From Brachyspira murdochii DSM 12563 (GTDB taxonomy: Bacteria; Spirochaetota; Brachyspiria; Brachyspirales; Brachyspiraceae): DNA of 64,000 nt. The notes below the pieces were generated by a model that had not been told where the DNA came from, searched no databases, and was given only the letters and a program-made list of their open reading frames with translations. How positions within the stretch are numbered: the first letter of the stretch is position 1; the number at the start of each line of letters is the position of its first letter. The DNA is taken from assembly GCF_000092845.1 (NCBI RefSeq), contig NC_014150.1:1450919-1514918 (forward strand). Direction: 5' to 3'. Below are positions 44,903 through 52,039 of this stretch, in pieces. The position numbers were made by a program, and so were the translations under genes.

Positions 44903-46051
44903 CTATACATTTTTTGTACTCAGTTTATCAATCCTGTTACTAAGCTCATTCATTTTTAGAACTATTGTATTAAGCGTATTTGTTATATTTTCCTGAAAGT
45001 CATTTTTTATATTTTTGATTTCATTATCTCTATTTATTTTTTCTGTATTTGCTTTATTGAATGGGTGATTACTCATTGCATTTTTTATCATATTCATAAG
45101 CACATAAATATATCTGCTTGTTGTTGTGTTAATATTTGAATGTCCCATCATCTTGCTTATTAAATAAGTTTCTGTTCCGCTCTCTGCCATATCAGTTGCA
45201 AACCCACGTCTAAAAGAATGGCAGGTTATTTTTACCTTATTTCTTTTTGATATTACTCTCATAATCATAGTCATAGTTTCTATTGCTAAATCCTGACCAT
45301 TATTTTTTATAAAAAGATTATTCTGTTCTTTAATTTTATTTTTTCTTAATATCTCATCACGCTCTGCTATATAATCAATTAATACATCTTTAATCATATC
45401 AGAAAAAACAACTATGCGAGGCTTACTTCCTTTGGTTTTATAAATAGTTATAGTTTTGTTTTCAAGATTAATATTTCTAATATCTATGCCTGCAGTTTCC
45501 TTTCTGCGAATGCCTGTGTTTGACATTAAAAGCATCATTAAAATATTTCTTTGATTTGTGAAACTTTCTTTTGAAGTTCTTTCTATTTTTTTTATAATAT
45601 CTAAAGTTTGATTTGCTTTTACTACCAACTGCTCTTTTATTATTGGCTTTGGTCTTTTTATATCATCAAAAGTATCTATCAATATTTTAGCTTCTATTAT
45701 TTTTTTCTTATGCAAAAACTTTAAATAACTTTTAACAACATTTATTCTGCAGTTAATAATATCAGATGATAATTGATGTTCTGTTTGATATGATATATAT
45801 TTTTCTAATAATTCTTTATTTATATTTTTGTATAAGACTTCAGTGTTGCAAATATAGTGATAGTCTTTTTCAGAGAAAATAGAATAATCATTATCTTGTT
45901 TTATTATGAACTTAAAAAAATATATAATATTATTTTTATATGTTTTTACAGTTGATGGGCTTTTATCTATAGAAAGATAATCAGCAAATTGAAGGATAAA
46001 ATTGACATCTTTGGAATAATCATAAAGATTATATTTTTCAGCATTAAGCAT
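44903..46051 (-). CDS. int: Phage tyrosine integrase
   Basis: Site-specific recombinase of 382 residues. An N-terminal SAM-like core-binding domain (residues ~15-115; SPSTVKTYKNNIIYFFKFI) precedes the catalytic domain: Arg182 (TGIRRKE), Lys207 (KTKGSKPR), His278-x-x-Arg281 (CHSFRRG), His304 (MMGHSN) and nucleophile Tyr314 (TSRYIYV). All catalytic residues are present. It marks the left end of the prophage. GGAG is 11 bases before the ATG and can be hidden in a leader hairpin. Confidence 0.95.
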   Translation of the reverse strand: MLNAEKYNLYDYSKDVNFILQFADYLSIDKSPSTVKTYKNNIIYFFKFIIKQDNDYSIFSEKDYHYICNTEVLYKNINKELLEKYISYQTEHQLSSDIINCRINVVKSYLKFLHKKKIIEAKILIDTFDDIKRPKPIIKEQLVVKANQTLDIIKKIERTSKESFTNQRNILMMLLMSNTGIRRKETAGIDIRNINLENKTITIYKTKGSKPRIVVFSDMIKDVLIDYIAERDEILRKNKIKEQNNLFIKNNGQDLAIETMTMIMRVISKRNKVKITCHSFRRGFATDMAESGTETYLISKMMGHSNINTTTSRYIYVLMNMIKNAMSNHPFNKANTEKINRDNEIKNIKNDFQENITNTLNTIVLKMNELSNRIDKLSTKNV

Positions 46052-46055
46052 AAAA

Positions 46056-46116
46056 AAACAACTCCATTTTTATTCTAAAAAATTTGCTTGACTTTTGAAA
46101 AAGAATAGAGTTGTTT
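46056..46116 (-). promoter_or_regulatory. Integrase leader hairpin covering the ribosome-binding site
   Basis: AAACAACTC (46056-46064) with GAGTTGTTT (46108-46116), and TATTCT (46071-46076) with AGAATA (46102-46107), give a 15-bp pairing with a 6-base bulge. The GAG of the integrase ribosome-binding site GGAG lies in the pairing, so the folded mRNA would translate poorly. Confidence 0.55.
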
Positions 46117-46284
46117 TCTTAGATATAATTATTATCGTCTTAAATAATTTTTCATTAAATATTTTTTAGATTTCATTTTATACCTCTATCGATATTTCCT
46201 TATATTTTTTTATATATCTATATAAAAAATATTTTTTTAATATCTTAAAAAATTATTTTTACTAAATAAAAGAGGAGGTGAATT

Positions 46285-46371
46285 ATGTCTTTTAATTTAG
46301 AAAAAGCTATTAGAGCAATATTTGTTATAGCCAATACCGTAATTGCTCTAATAGACATATTCAAAGATTAA
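46285..46371 (+). CDS. 28-residue hydrophobic peptide
   Basis: MSFNLEKAIRAIFVIANTVI, then ALIDIFKD: an amphipathic to hydrophobic helix with charged ends. GAGGAGGTGAATT gives a near-perfect ribosome-binding site 5 bases before the ATG. A perfect 13-base inverted repeat lies in the coding sequence, CTATTAGAGCAAT (46307-46319) and ATTGCTCTAATAG (46342-46354), so the mRNA is strongly structured. A hairpin follows the stop. Its size, strong signal and structure recall type I toxins or small holins. No family is recognised. Confidence 0.6.
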   Translation: MSFNLEKAIRAIFVIANTVIALIDIFKD

Positions 46372-46391
46372 GGTTAATACCTTATTAAAAG

Positions 46392-46419
46392 CACCAAATA
46401 TATTACTGTATATTTGGTG
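46392..46419 (+). terminator. Hairpin after the 28-residue peptide gene
   Basis: CACCAAATATA and TATATTTGGTG form an 11-bp perfect stem with a 6-base loop, 20 bases after the stop. The following TTAAAATT is only weakly T-rich. Confidence 0.65.
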
Positions 46420-46462
46420 TTAAAATTATAATATTAAAATAAATAATATCAAGGAGTTGTAT

Positions 46463-46648
46463 ATGACTAATGAATTAGAAAAAAAAGAAGAGTTAAAAAA
46501 AGCACCAAAAAAATTACACTGGGCTTTTACAGCTTCAGAAGAGTGTATTAATGAAATGAAAGACTATGCAAGAAAGTACAATATGTCTTTAGGCGAATAT
46601 ATAGAGGCTATTCATAAAAGATATTTAGAAAGCATACAAAAAAAATAA
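46463..46648 (+). CDS. Small ribbon-helix-helix-like protein
   Basis: A 61-residue basic/acidic protein. The strand-helix-helix pattern KKLHWAFTASEECINEMKDY, then ARKYNMSLGEYIEAIHKRYL fits the ribbon-helix-helix fold and is similar in layout to the protein at 44596-44769 (KYNMSLGEYIEAIHKRY beside SLNMRVSKYLLELHKMY). AAGGAG lies 8 bases before the ATG at 46463; an upstream in-frame TTG is less likely. It follows the 28-residue peptide gene and could regulate it. This role is inference. Confidence 0.65.
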   Translation: MTNELEKKEELKKAPKKLHWAFTASEECINEMKDYARKYNMSLGEYIEAIHKRYLESIQKK

Positions 46649-46657
46649 TAAAAAATA

Positions 46658-46684
46658 GGGCAGAACTTTAAAAAAGCTCTGCCC
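46658..46684 (+). terminator. Terminator after the ribbon-helix-helix gene
   Basis: GGGCAGA and TCTGCCC enclose ACTTTAAAAAAGC, in which CTTT and AAAG can also pair. It lies 10 bases after the stop and between convergent genes. Confidence 0.75.
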
Positions 46685-46748
46685 ATAAAACATTTTATTA
46701 TAATTTAGGAGAAAAAAATGGTAGATGAATAGTAATATTGATTATTTA

Positions 46749-46973
46749 TTATTTATCGCCTTCAAACTTTGACTGATAGCTTTTAAATCCAGCAAGTCCA
46801 AGCAAACCTCCCATCAAAAATGGAAGAGCTTCACCAAGCCTAACATCTTTAGAAAAAACTAAAAACGCTATACAAACAAGCATAACCGCTGAACCTAATA
46901 AACTTATTAAACGCATAGATGATAAATGCCCAGTCTTTGAACATAGAAGTAAATCTTTAAAGGTATTAAACAT
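46749..46973 (-). CDS. Small two-helix membrane protein, possible holin
   Basis: A 74-residue phage protein. Two hydrophobic segments (LISLLGSAVMLVCIAFLVFS near 23-42, and ALPFLMGGLLGLAGF near 49-63) have a short loop between them, and the C-terminus is polar. This is the size and layout of class II holins. It is the last gene of the late operon, some kilobases from the endolysin, so other functions remain possible. AGAGGT lies before the ATG. Confidence 0.55.
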   Translation of the reverse strand: MFNTFKDLLLCSKTGHLSSMRLISLLGSAVMLVCIAFLVFSKDVRLGEALPFLMGGLLGLAGFKSYQSKFEGDK

Positions 46974-47031
46974 AAATAACCTCTGTAATAATTTTTTAAT
47001 ATAAAAAACTTAAAAATAAAAAATTGGGAGC

Positions 47032-47055
47032 ATCTGCTTGATTTATCAAGCAGAT
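47032..47055 (-). terminator. Hairpin between small membrane genes
   Basis: ATCTGCTTGA and TCAAGCAGAT form a perfect 10-bp stem with a TTTA loop, between the genes at 47123 and 46973. T-rich sequence follows only after seven bases on the minus strand. Confidence 0.6.
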
Positions 47056-47122
47056 ACTTAAAGCGGACAATTTTTTATATATAAAATAAAAAGTAAATCT
47101 TTTAATACGTTCATAATGCGTC

Positions 47123-47332
47123 CTACGAAATTACAGCTATAAAAAACATCACACATCCGTAAGTTAATTTAATAAAATAATATATTGATGTCTTCTCTTT
47201 AATGAGAGCTTTTAATCTCTCTTTAAATGTTCCTTCTTTTTCATTCATAAACTTATTATAGTATTTTACTATTCCAATGAAAGTAAAAACTACCATAGCA
47301 CCTATTAAAAAAATTAATATTAATTTAAACAT
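47123..47332 (-). CDS. Small phage membrane protein
   Basis: A 69-residue protein with two hydrophobic segments (about 3-24 and 50-68) and a basic loop with EGTFKERLKALIKEK between them. It follows the fibre-like gene by 14 bases on the same strand. It has a possible ribosome-binding site AAGGAGT. It might be a second holin or a pinholin-like protein. There is no decisive motif. Confidence 0.55.
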   Translation of the reverse strand: MFKLILIFLIGAMVVFTFIGIVKYYNKFMNEKEGTFKERLKALIKEKTSIYYFIKLTYGCVMFFIAVIS

Positions 47333-47346
47333 GTTTACTCCTTAAT

Positions 47347-49230
47347 TTATATTTGTTTAGGCAATATCCAATCTATATTATATGCAGTTCCAGCAGTTCC
47401 TCTAAACTCTAAACTGCACATGAAACCATTATTATGATGATAAACAGCTTTTAAGCTGCCTTCATTTGTACTGATATCATATTCTGTATTATCTTCAAAG
47501 AAATCAATGATACCGCTGTTTGTATAAAAACTAAAATTACTTTCTCCGCTTGCAAATATTAACTGACCTTTTATTTTATATTTTCCTTCTTCATAAACTA
47601 TTCCAAAATCTTCGCTTACTTTAGTAGGAGACATTTTATTTATTATTTCATTATTAAATAATACTATTTTGCTGTCTATCAATTTAATATTATCAAAATG
47701 TTCATTAGTTACAGCAGTTTCAGAACTTTTTTGCATATTAATATATAAATAATTTTCAAATACTAAAATCATAATGATAAAATTATCTGTCATTATAACA
47801 GGTACAATATTTTTAATATCTGCTTCTATCTCTTTTGCTGTTTTTATAATCATTTTAGAACTTGTATTTGCATCTTCATATATTTCTATATTTCCTTTTA
47901 AGCTGTAAGAATTATCTGCATTTTTTACTAGAGATAAATTACTGCAGTCTTTTACTTTATTATCAAGAATTGGCGATCCCAAAATGGAGGAGGCTATTTC
48001 AAAATTAGAGTTATTAATTCCTAACAATATTATTAAACTGTTAAATTTATCATTTAATATTTCTATAGCATTTTGAAGATTTTTCTCTTTTTCTATTTTT
48101 TCAACATCAACATTTTTCTGAGCTGTTAAATTAAAAGAAAGTATTTCATCTTTTTCTATATCAGTATCATCAGTATGCTTTATTTCTAAATAACCCAAAG
48201 TCATATTGATATTAGAATATTTCTCTGATAATTCTGTTCCATCAATAACAGATTTTCTTATATAATATTTTATAGGCTTATTTTTATTAGAAGTAATCAT
48301 ATCATTTGCTTCTATATAATAGCTGTCATTTTTATCAGTTTTTATATCAAGATAATTTTCTAGCATAAAAATATTAAAAATAATAAATATTGTATTTCCA
48401 ACTTTTGACTTCGTATTTCCTTGAAATACTATTTTTTCATTTTTATTATTTGCTTTTATGAAAGAAACTGTATCATTAGTACCTTGAATAAATATAAAAT
48501 CTTGATAATTTCGTATATTATTTACTGATATTTCTATATTAATATTTATAGTATATTCTTTAGCTTCAAAACTACTAGAATCTTGTTTTCCTATAACAAA
48601 CATAGGACTTCCAAAAACTAAAGCAAAATTATATTTAAGTTTTTCTTCTCCTTCTATAACTATTTCATTATCTGATGCATTTGCATATTGATAAATAAAC
48701 TGTGATAATTCATTTGTTATATATATAATATCTTTATTTTTTTCTTCACCTTTTTTTTGTATAGATATTATGTTAAAGATAAGATTAGAAGAAGTATTAT
48801 TATTATTATTATATATTAAAGTACCTTTCAAAACATATTTATCAGTACTCTTTTCTAATACTAGATCATAAACTTCTTCTGCATTATCTATATGAGATAA
48901 ACTATTTAAATAATAATCAGTTACTAAACTGATATTATAATTATCACTTAGTTGATTTTTTATTGGCGGAAAATCGTATCCGTCTGAAAAATCTAAATTG
49001 GCATTATCATTATTAAAAGCTATTTTATCAGCTGATGATGTACTTCCGTTTGTTAAACCATCAACTCTTTCTTTTAATTCTTTTATATTAGAAATAGGAG
49101 CTTCGTTAGCTTGTCCTCCTTTTATTTTTTCTATATTTGATATTATTTGATTAATATCTTCTGCATATACAGTTTCTTCACTCTGCCTTGCAGATACTTC
49201 TTTATATTCGTTAGGTTTACTTAAAGCCAT
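47347..49230 (-). CDS. Predicted phage fibre or appendage protein
   Basis: A 627-residue protein with a short conserved-looking N-terminus (ALSKPNEYKEVSARQSEETV, then YAEDINQIISNIEKIKGG), like the attachment region of tail appendages. The rest is beta-rich and repetitive in style: two blocks begin LSLVKNADNSYSLKGN and related DLVLEKSTDKYVLKGTLIY, suggesting an internal duplication of a receptor-binding or stalk domain. GGAG precedes the ATG. It lies downstream of the lysis genes. Confidence 0.6.
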   Translation of the reverse strand: MALSKPNEYKEVSARQSEETVYAEDINQIISNIEKIKGGQANEAPISNIKELKERVDGLTNGSTSSADKIAFNNDNANLDFSDGYDFPPIKNQLSDNYNISLVTDYYLNSLSHIDNAEEVYDLVLEKSTDKYVLKGTLIYNNNNNTSSNLIFNIISIQKKGEEKNKDIIYITNELSQFIYQYANASDNEIVIEGEEKLKYNFALVFGSPMFVIGKQDSSSFEAKEYTININIEISVNNIRNYQDFIFIQGTNDTVSFIKANNKNEKIVFQGNTKSKVGNTIFIIFNIFMLENYLDIKTDKNDSYYIEANDMITSNKNKPIKYYIRKSVIDGTELSEKYSNINMTLGYLEIKHTDDTDIEKDEILSFNLTAQKNVDVEKIEKEKNLQNAIEILNDKFNSLIILLGINNSNFEIASSILGSPILDNKVKDCSNLSLVKNADNSYSLKGNIEIYEDANTSSKMIIKTAKEIEADIKNIVPVIMTDNFIIMILVFENYLYINMQKSSETAVTNEHFDNIKLIDSKIVLFNNEIINKMSPTKVSEDFGIVYEEGKYKIKGQLIFASGESNFSFYTNSGIIDFFEDNTEYDISTNEGSLKAVYHHNNGFMCSLEFRGTAGTAYNIDWILPKQI

Positions 49231-49304
49231 ATAAAACTCCTAAAAACATGGATGTTTTTTATACAGCTGCTACACGGAGGTAAAAGCAGCTGTATACATA
49301 TTAT

Positions 49305-49550
49305 TTATTTTTTATATAAGTAATAATTCGTTCCTACTTGTATGTTGTACCATAGCTGCCATTCGCCAATCTTTATAATACTTTCTTGGTATCTTCTCAT
49401 TAAATCTTGCCGATTTGTTACGGACTTGATTATAAATATTTCTGGCGGTGTAGAAAGCGGTACTTTGACATATTTTGTTTTTGTACTGCATGAAGTTAAT
49501 ATCATTAAAATACTTATAAAAATTATTAGATATATTATTAAATGTTTCAT
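49305..49550 (-). CDS. Outer-membrane spanin lipoprotein (Rz1-like), nested in Rz
   Basis: An 81-residue lipoprotein. The lipobox ILTSC puts the lipid on Cys21. The mature part has the short Pro-rich VPLSTPPE and then TNRQDLMRRYQESIIKIGEW, the pattern of phage Rz1 proteins. It is encoded in another frame within the 3' half of the Rz-like gene and ends 7 bases beyond it. It has its own ribosome-binding site AAGGA 6 bases before the ATG. With Rz it should join inner and outer membrane at lysis. Confidence 0.85.
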   Translation of the reverse strand: MKHLIIYLIIFISILMILTSCSTKTKYVKVPLSTPPEIFIIKSVTNRQDLMRRYQESIIKIGEWQLWYNIQVGTNYYLYKK

Positions 49551-49851
49551 GTTCTGTCCTTGTCAGTAATTCTTCATCTATATTTTTTATCATTAAACTA
49601 GAATTACTAAAACTATTTTGAAACTTCTCATTTTCTTTAATAAATAATATTTCATTTTGAAGCGTTTGATTATTAAGCTCCAAGCCCTTAATATCTTCCT
49701 GATACTGTGCAATCTCTTTTTCTTTTTTATGTATTTCACTGTCTTTAGCAGCTATTAATACTATAAAAATAGAAACTATTAAAACCATTATGACTGCTAT
49801 AATGATTTTTTTGTTTATTTTTGACAAAAAGCCCGTTATTATTGGTATCAT
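49312..49851 (-). CDS. Inner-membrane spanin (Rz-like)
   Basis: A 179-residue protein with one N-terminal membrane helix (about 15-35) and a periplasmic coiled coil (SEIHKKEKEIAQYQEDIKGL, then ELNNQTLQNEILFIKENEKF). This is the form of i-spanins. The last 79 codons overlap the Rz1-like lipoprotein gene in another frame. GGAG is 7 bases before the ATG. It stands behind the endolysin and the coiled-coil membrane protein, as expected for a lysis cassette of a phage of a diderm host. Confidence 0.85.
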   Translation of the reverse strand: MIPIITGFLSKINKKIIIAVIMVLIVSIFIVLIAAKDSEIHKKEKEIAQYQEDIKGLELNNQTLQNEILFIKENEKFQNSFSNSSLMIKNIDEELLTRTEHETFNNISNNFYKYFNDINFMQYKNKICQSTAFYTARNIYNQVRNKSARFNEKIPRKYYKDWRMAAMVQHTSRNELLLI

Positions 49852-49923
49852 ATATACTCCTATTATTATATTTTTTAATCTTTTTTATTTAGTAAAATAA
49901 AGAACAGCTTTTATTATTGCTAT

Positions 49924-49980
49924 GCTCAAAAAAGCCTATAAGTAAATCGATAATAAATTATCGATTTGGCTTTTTTTTCG
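49924..49980. repeat. Repeated hairpin element, copy 1
   Basis: GCTCAAAAAAGCC, then a perfect 11-bp stem AAATCGATAAT/ATTATCGATTT (49944-49967), then GGCTTTTTTTTCG. AAAAAAGCC and GGCTTTTTT can form an outer stem. On the minus strand it ends in T-rich sequence and can terminate. The same element lies at 59943-59996. Confidence 0.9.
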
Positions 49981-49988
49981 CTTTTTTC

Positions 49989-50426
49989 TTATTTAGTAAA
50001 ATAAAAAATAGCTCCAACTATAGTACCTATTGCTGTAAGAAGTCCTGCTATACCCACAACCGCTTTTTGAAACTTATGCAAAGTATCAACAGTAATATTA
50101 CCTTCTAAACTTTTCTTTATTTCTTTTAATTCATTTTCTTTTTTATCTTTATCTTCTTTCATTTTCTGTAAAAAATCCTGTATCTGATTTTCAAGCTTTT
50201 CTATTCTTAAATCTATTTTGATAAAATCTTCTGATAGATTATCTAAATATGTATCATAGCTTTTTATATCATTTCTAAGATTTTTAATTTCTTCTTTTAC
50301 TTCTTCCATTTTATGAATAAGTCCGTTTCCGTTTTTTGTACCGTCTTCATTAAGACCGACTGTATTTTCTATACGCATTAATCTTTTTTCCAATACAGCA
50401 GTTCTGCTTTCTTTTGATGCAGGCAT
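49989..50426 (-). CDS. Coiled-coil protein with C-terminal membrane helix (XhlA/holin-associated-like)
   Basis: A 145-residue protein. Residues ~20-100 form a long coiled coil (HKMEEVKEEIKNLRNDIKSY, DLRIEKLENQIQDFLQKMKE), and residues ~122-143 are a membrane helix (AVVGIAGLLTAIGTIVGAIF). This resembles XhlA-type proteins that work beside a holin. The ATG at 50426 has GGAG 6 bases before it and overlaps the end of the endolysin gene; a longer frame from 50438 is less likely. Confidence 0.7.
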   Translation of the reverse strand: MPASKESRTAVLEKRLMRIENTVGLNEDGTKNGNGLIHKMEEVKEEIKNLRNDIKSYDTYLDNLSEDFIKIDLRIEKLENQIQDFLQKMKEDKDKKENELKEIKKSLEGNITVDTLHKFQKAVVGIAGLLTAIGTIVGAIFYFTK

Positions 50427-50427
50427 A

Positions 50428-51021
50428 TTAAACTCCAAGTATATTTAATATATTTTTATATCTTTCTTCTCTGTCTTCAAGTCCATTGTATCCGCCGTTA
50501 ATAAGTTTAGTAACTCCTTTTACATCTCCTTTACGTGCTAGCAAACCGCAGCCTTTTTCTTTCCAAAATAATAATGCAATCTCTATAGCATTATTAGGCT
50601 CTTTGGCAAGGTCTGGATTATTAACTAAGTCAGCATTTATTTTTTTACCATAGTTTTTATAATTATTTTTTCCAGTAAGCTGTATTATTCCTCTTCCTCT
50701 ATATTTATAGCCTTCGTTTTCAGCATTACCTAAACGACCGCCATAAACAAAGTTGCCAATAGCCTCAGCTCCCTGAATACATAACTTTTTAGCATTTTCC
50801 AAACTTCCAACCCTTTTTTTGAAAACTTCAAAAAGCCTTTGAGGTGCATATCTGAAGCTCTCTTCAAGTCTTTTATAATCATTGCTTTCATGTGTTGTTT
50901 GTGCCAAGAACATAGCAGCTTCTTTTATGTTTGTAATGTTATGTTTTTGAAAAGCATTATTTAATGGTAAAAGCCATTTCTTATTTATACCGATTTTATT
51001 TAATGTATTTTCATTTAGCAT
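50428..51021 (-). CDS. Endolysin, glycoside hydrolase family 19
   Basis: Peptidoglycan-degrading lysozyme of the GH19 fold, 197 residues, without signal peptide. FLAQTTHESNDYKRLEESFR holds the catalytic Glu45 and Glu53 or Glu54. YRGRGIIQLTGKNNYKNYG and LINGGYNGLEDREERY are the family signatures. It must be released by a holin. GAGG lies 8 bases before the ATG. It overlaps the next gene slightly, which suggests translational coupling within the lysis cassette. Confidence 0.95.
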   Translation of the reverse strand: MLNENTLNKIGINKKWLLPLNNAFQKHNITNIKEAAMFLAQTTHESNDYKRLEESFRYAPQRLFEVFKKRVGSLENAKKLCIQGAEAIGNFVYGGRLGNAENEGYKYRGRGIIQLTGKNNYKNYGKKINADLVNNPDLAKEPNNAIEIALLFWKEKGCGLLARKGDVKGVTKLINGGYNGLEDREERYKNILNILGV

Positions 51022-51024
51022 AGA

Positions 51025-51369
51025 TTAAGCCTCTTTATTTTTGTTTTGTAATTCATATACTTTTATATATTCAGTTTTTTGTTTCTCTTTTGCTATTTGG
51101 AGTGTTACTTCTCTTTGCTTTAAGACTTTAATCTCTGTTTCTATATTCACTATAGCTTCACTGTATTGATATGATGTATTTTCATGCATTGATATGTTAT
51201 ATCCGTTATGAACTACTTTGCCTTCATGTTCTTTTAATAATGCAAGAACATCATCTTTTAAAGCCTCAATATTTTCTTTATTTTTTTTCTCTTCATTTTT
51301 CAGTTTTATATATTTTTCTATTAATGAAGTTTCTTTTTTATTTAATTCTGTTATACTTTCTTTTGCCAT
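51025..51369 (-). CDS. Phage coiled-coil protein, unknown function
   Basis: A 114-residue, highly charged protein, almost entirely helical and heptad-like (KYIKLKNEEKKNKENIEALK; EAIVNIETEIKVLKQREVTL). The interior HEGKVVHNGYNISMHENTSY may be a beta turn. No family is recognised. It ends 3 bases before the endolysin start and is part of the late operon. AAGGAT is a plausible ribosome-binding site. Confidence 0.65.
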   Translation of the reverse strand: MAKESITELNKKETSLIEKYIKLKNEEKKNKENIEALKDDVLALLKEHEGKVVHNGYNISMHENTSYQYSEAIVNIETEIKVLKQREVTLQIAKEKQKTEYIKVYELQNKNKEA

Positions 51370-51442
51370 GTTTTATCCTTATATCTATATTCATACACTT
51401 ATATAAAAAAATATAAGGATAATTCATTGCCTAAAGAAAAAA

Positions 51443-51832
51443 TTATAAAATATACGGCATTATCTGTATCATTGAATCCTGAAGTTCTTTCTTTATACTA
51501 TTTAATTTTTGAGATACATTACTTTGAGACATTTTTAATTTTTCTGCTATTTCTTTTTGTGTATATCCTTTTGCAAGCAGTTCCAGCATTTCCCTTTGGT
51601 CTTTTTTTAGTAATGCTATTATTATTCTTTTACTGTCTCTATCTTCTACTTTTGAAAGTCCAAAAGTATATATAACTTTAGAAATATCTGTTTCAAATAC
51701 ATTAAATGTAGCGTCAGAATAAATATCATTGTTATTTTTTTTATTTCTTATTGCTTTTTTCATATCATCACATAACTCTCTGCATTTATCTCTCTTATGA
51801 CATAAATTGCAGGTATTAGTATTTTTTTTCAT
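51443..51832 (-). CDS. Sigma-like HTH regulator with N-terminal Cys cluster
   Basis: A 129-residue protein. The N-terminus CNLCHKRDKCRELC has four Cys spaced like a zinc knuckle. The C-terminus has a sigma region 4-like helix-turn-helix, LLAKGYTQKEIAEKLKMSQS with NVSQKLNSIKKEL. This form fits phage late regulators. Its place inside the structural operon suggests feedback on late transcription, which is inference. AGGAG 6-7 bases before the ATG lies within the upstream gene, and stop and start overlap. Confidence 0.75.
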   Translation of the reverse strand: MKKNTNTCNLCHKRDKCRELCDDMKKAIRNKKNNNDIYSDATFNVFETDISKVIYTFGLSKVEDRDSKRIIIALLKKDQREMLELLAKGYTQKEIAEKLKMSQSNVSQKLNSIKKELQDSMIQIMPYIL

Positions 51833-52029
51833 TTTTTATCTCCTAAATTATTTATATACTCTGCTATTTTTAAAGCATCATAAGTATTGCAAATATTTTT
51901 AATCTTTAATTTTTTCTTAGCCGAATCTATATCATTTTTCAGCTCAATATACTCAGTGTAATTATTGCTGTATGCTATATCTTCTAAAGACATATTATCT
52001 ATTGTAATAACTCCTAAACTCGTAATCAT
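51829..52029 (-). CDS. Small phage protein, unknown function
   Basis: A 66-residue acidic protein (SLGVITIDNMSLEDIAYSNN, then YTEYIELKNDIDSAKKKLKI) with a helical C-terminal half. GGGGGT is 5 bases before the ATG. It overlaps the HTH gene by 4 bases, which suggests translational coupling. No family is recognised. Confidence 0.65.
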   Translation of the reverse strand: MITSLGVITIDNMSLEDIAYSNNYTEYIELKNDIDSAKKKLKIKNICNTYDALKIAEYINNLGDKK

Positions 52030-52039
52030 AATCTACCCC

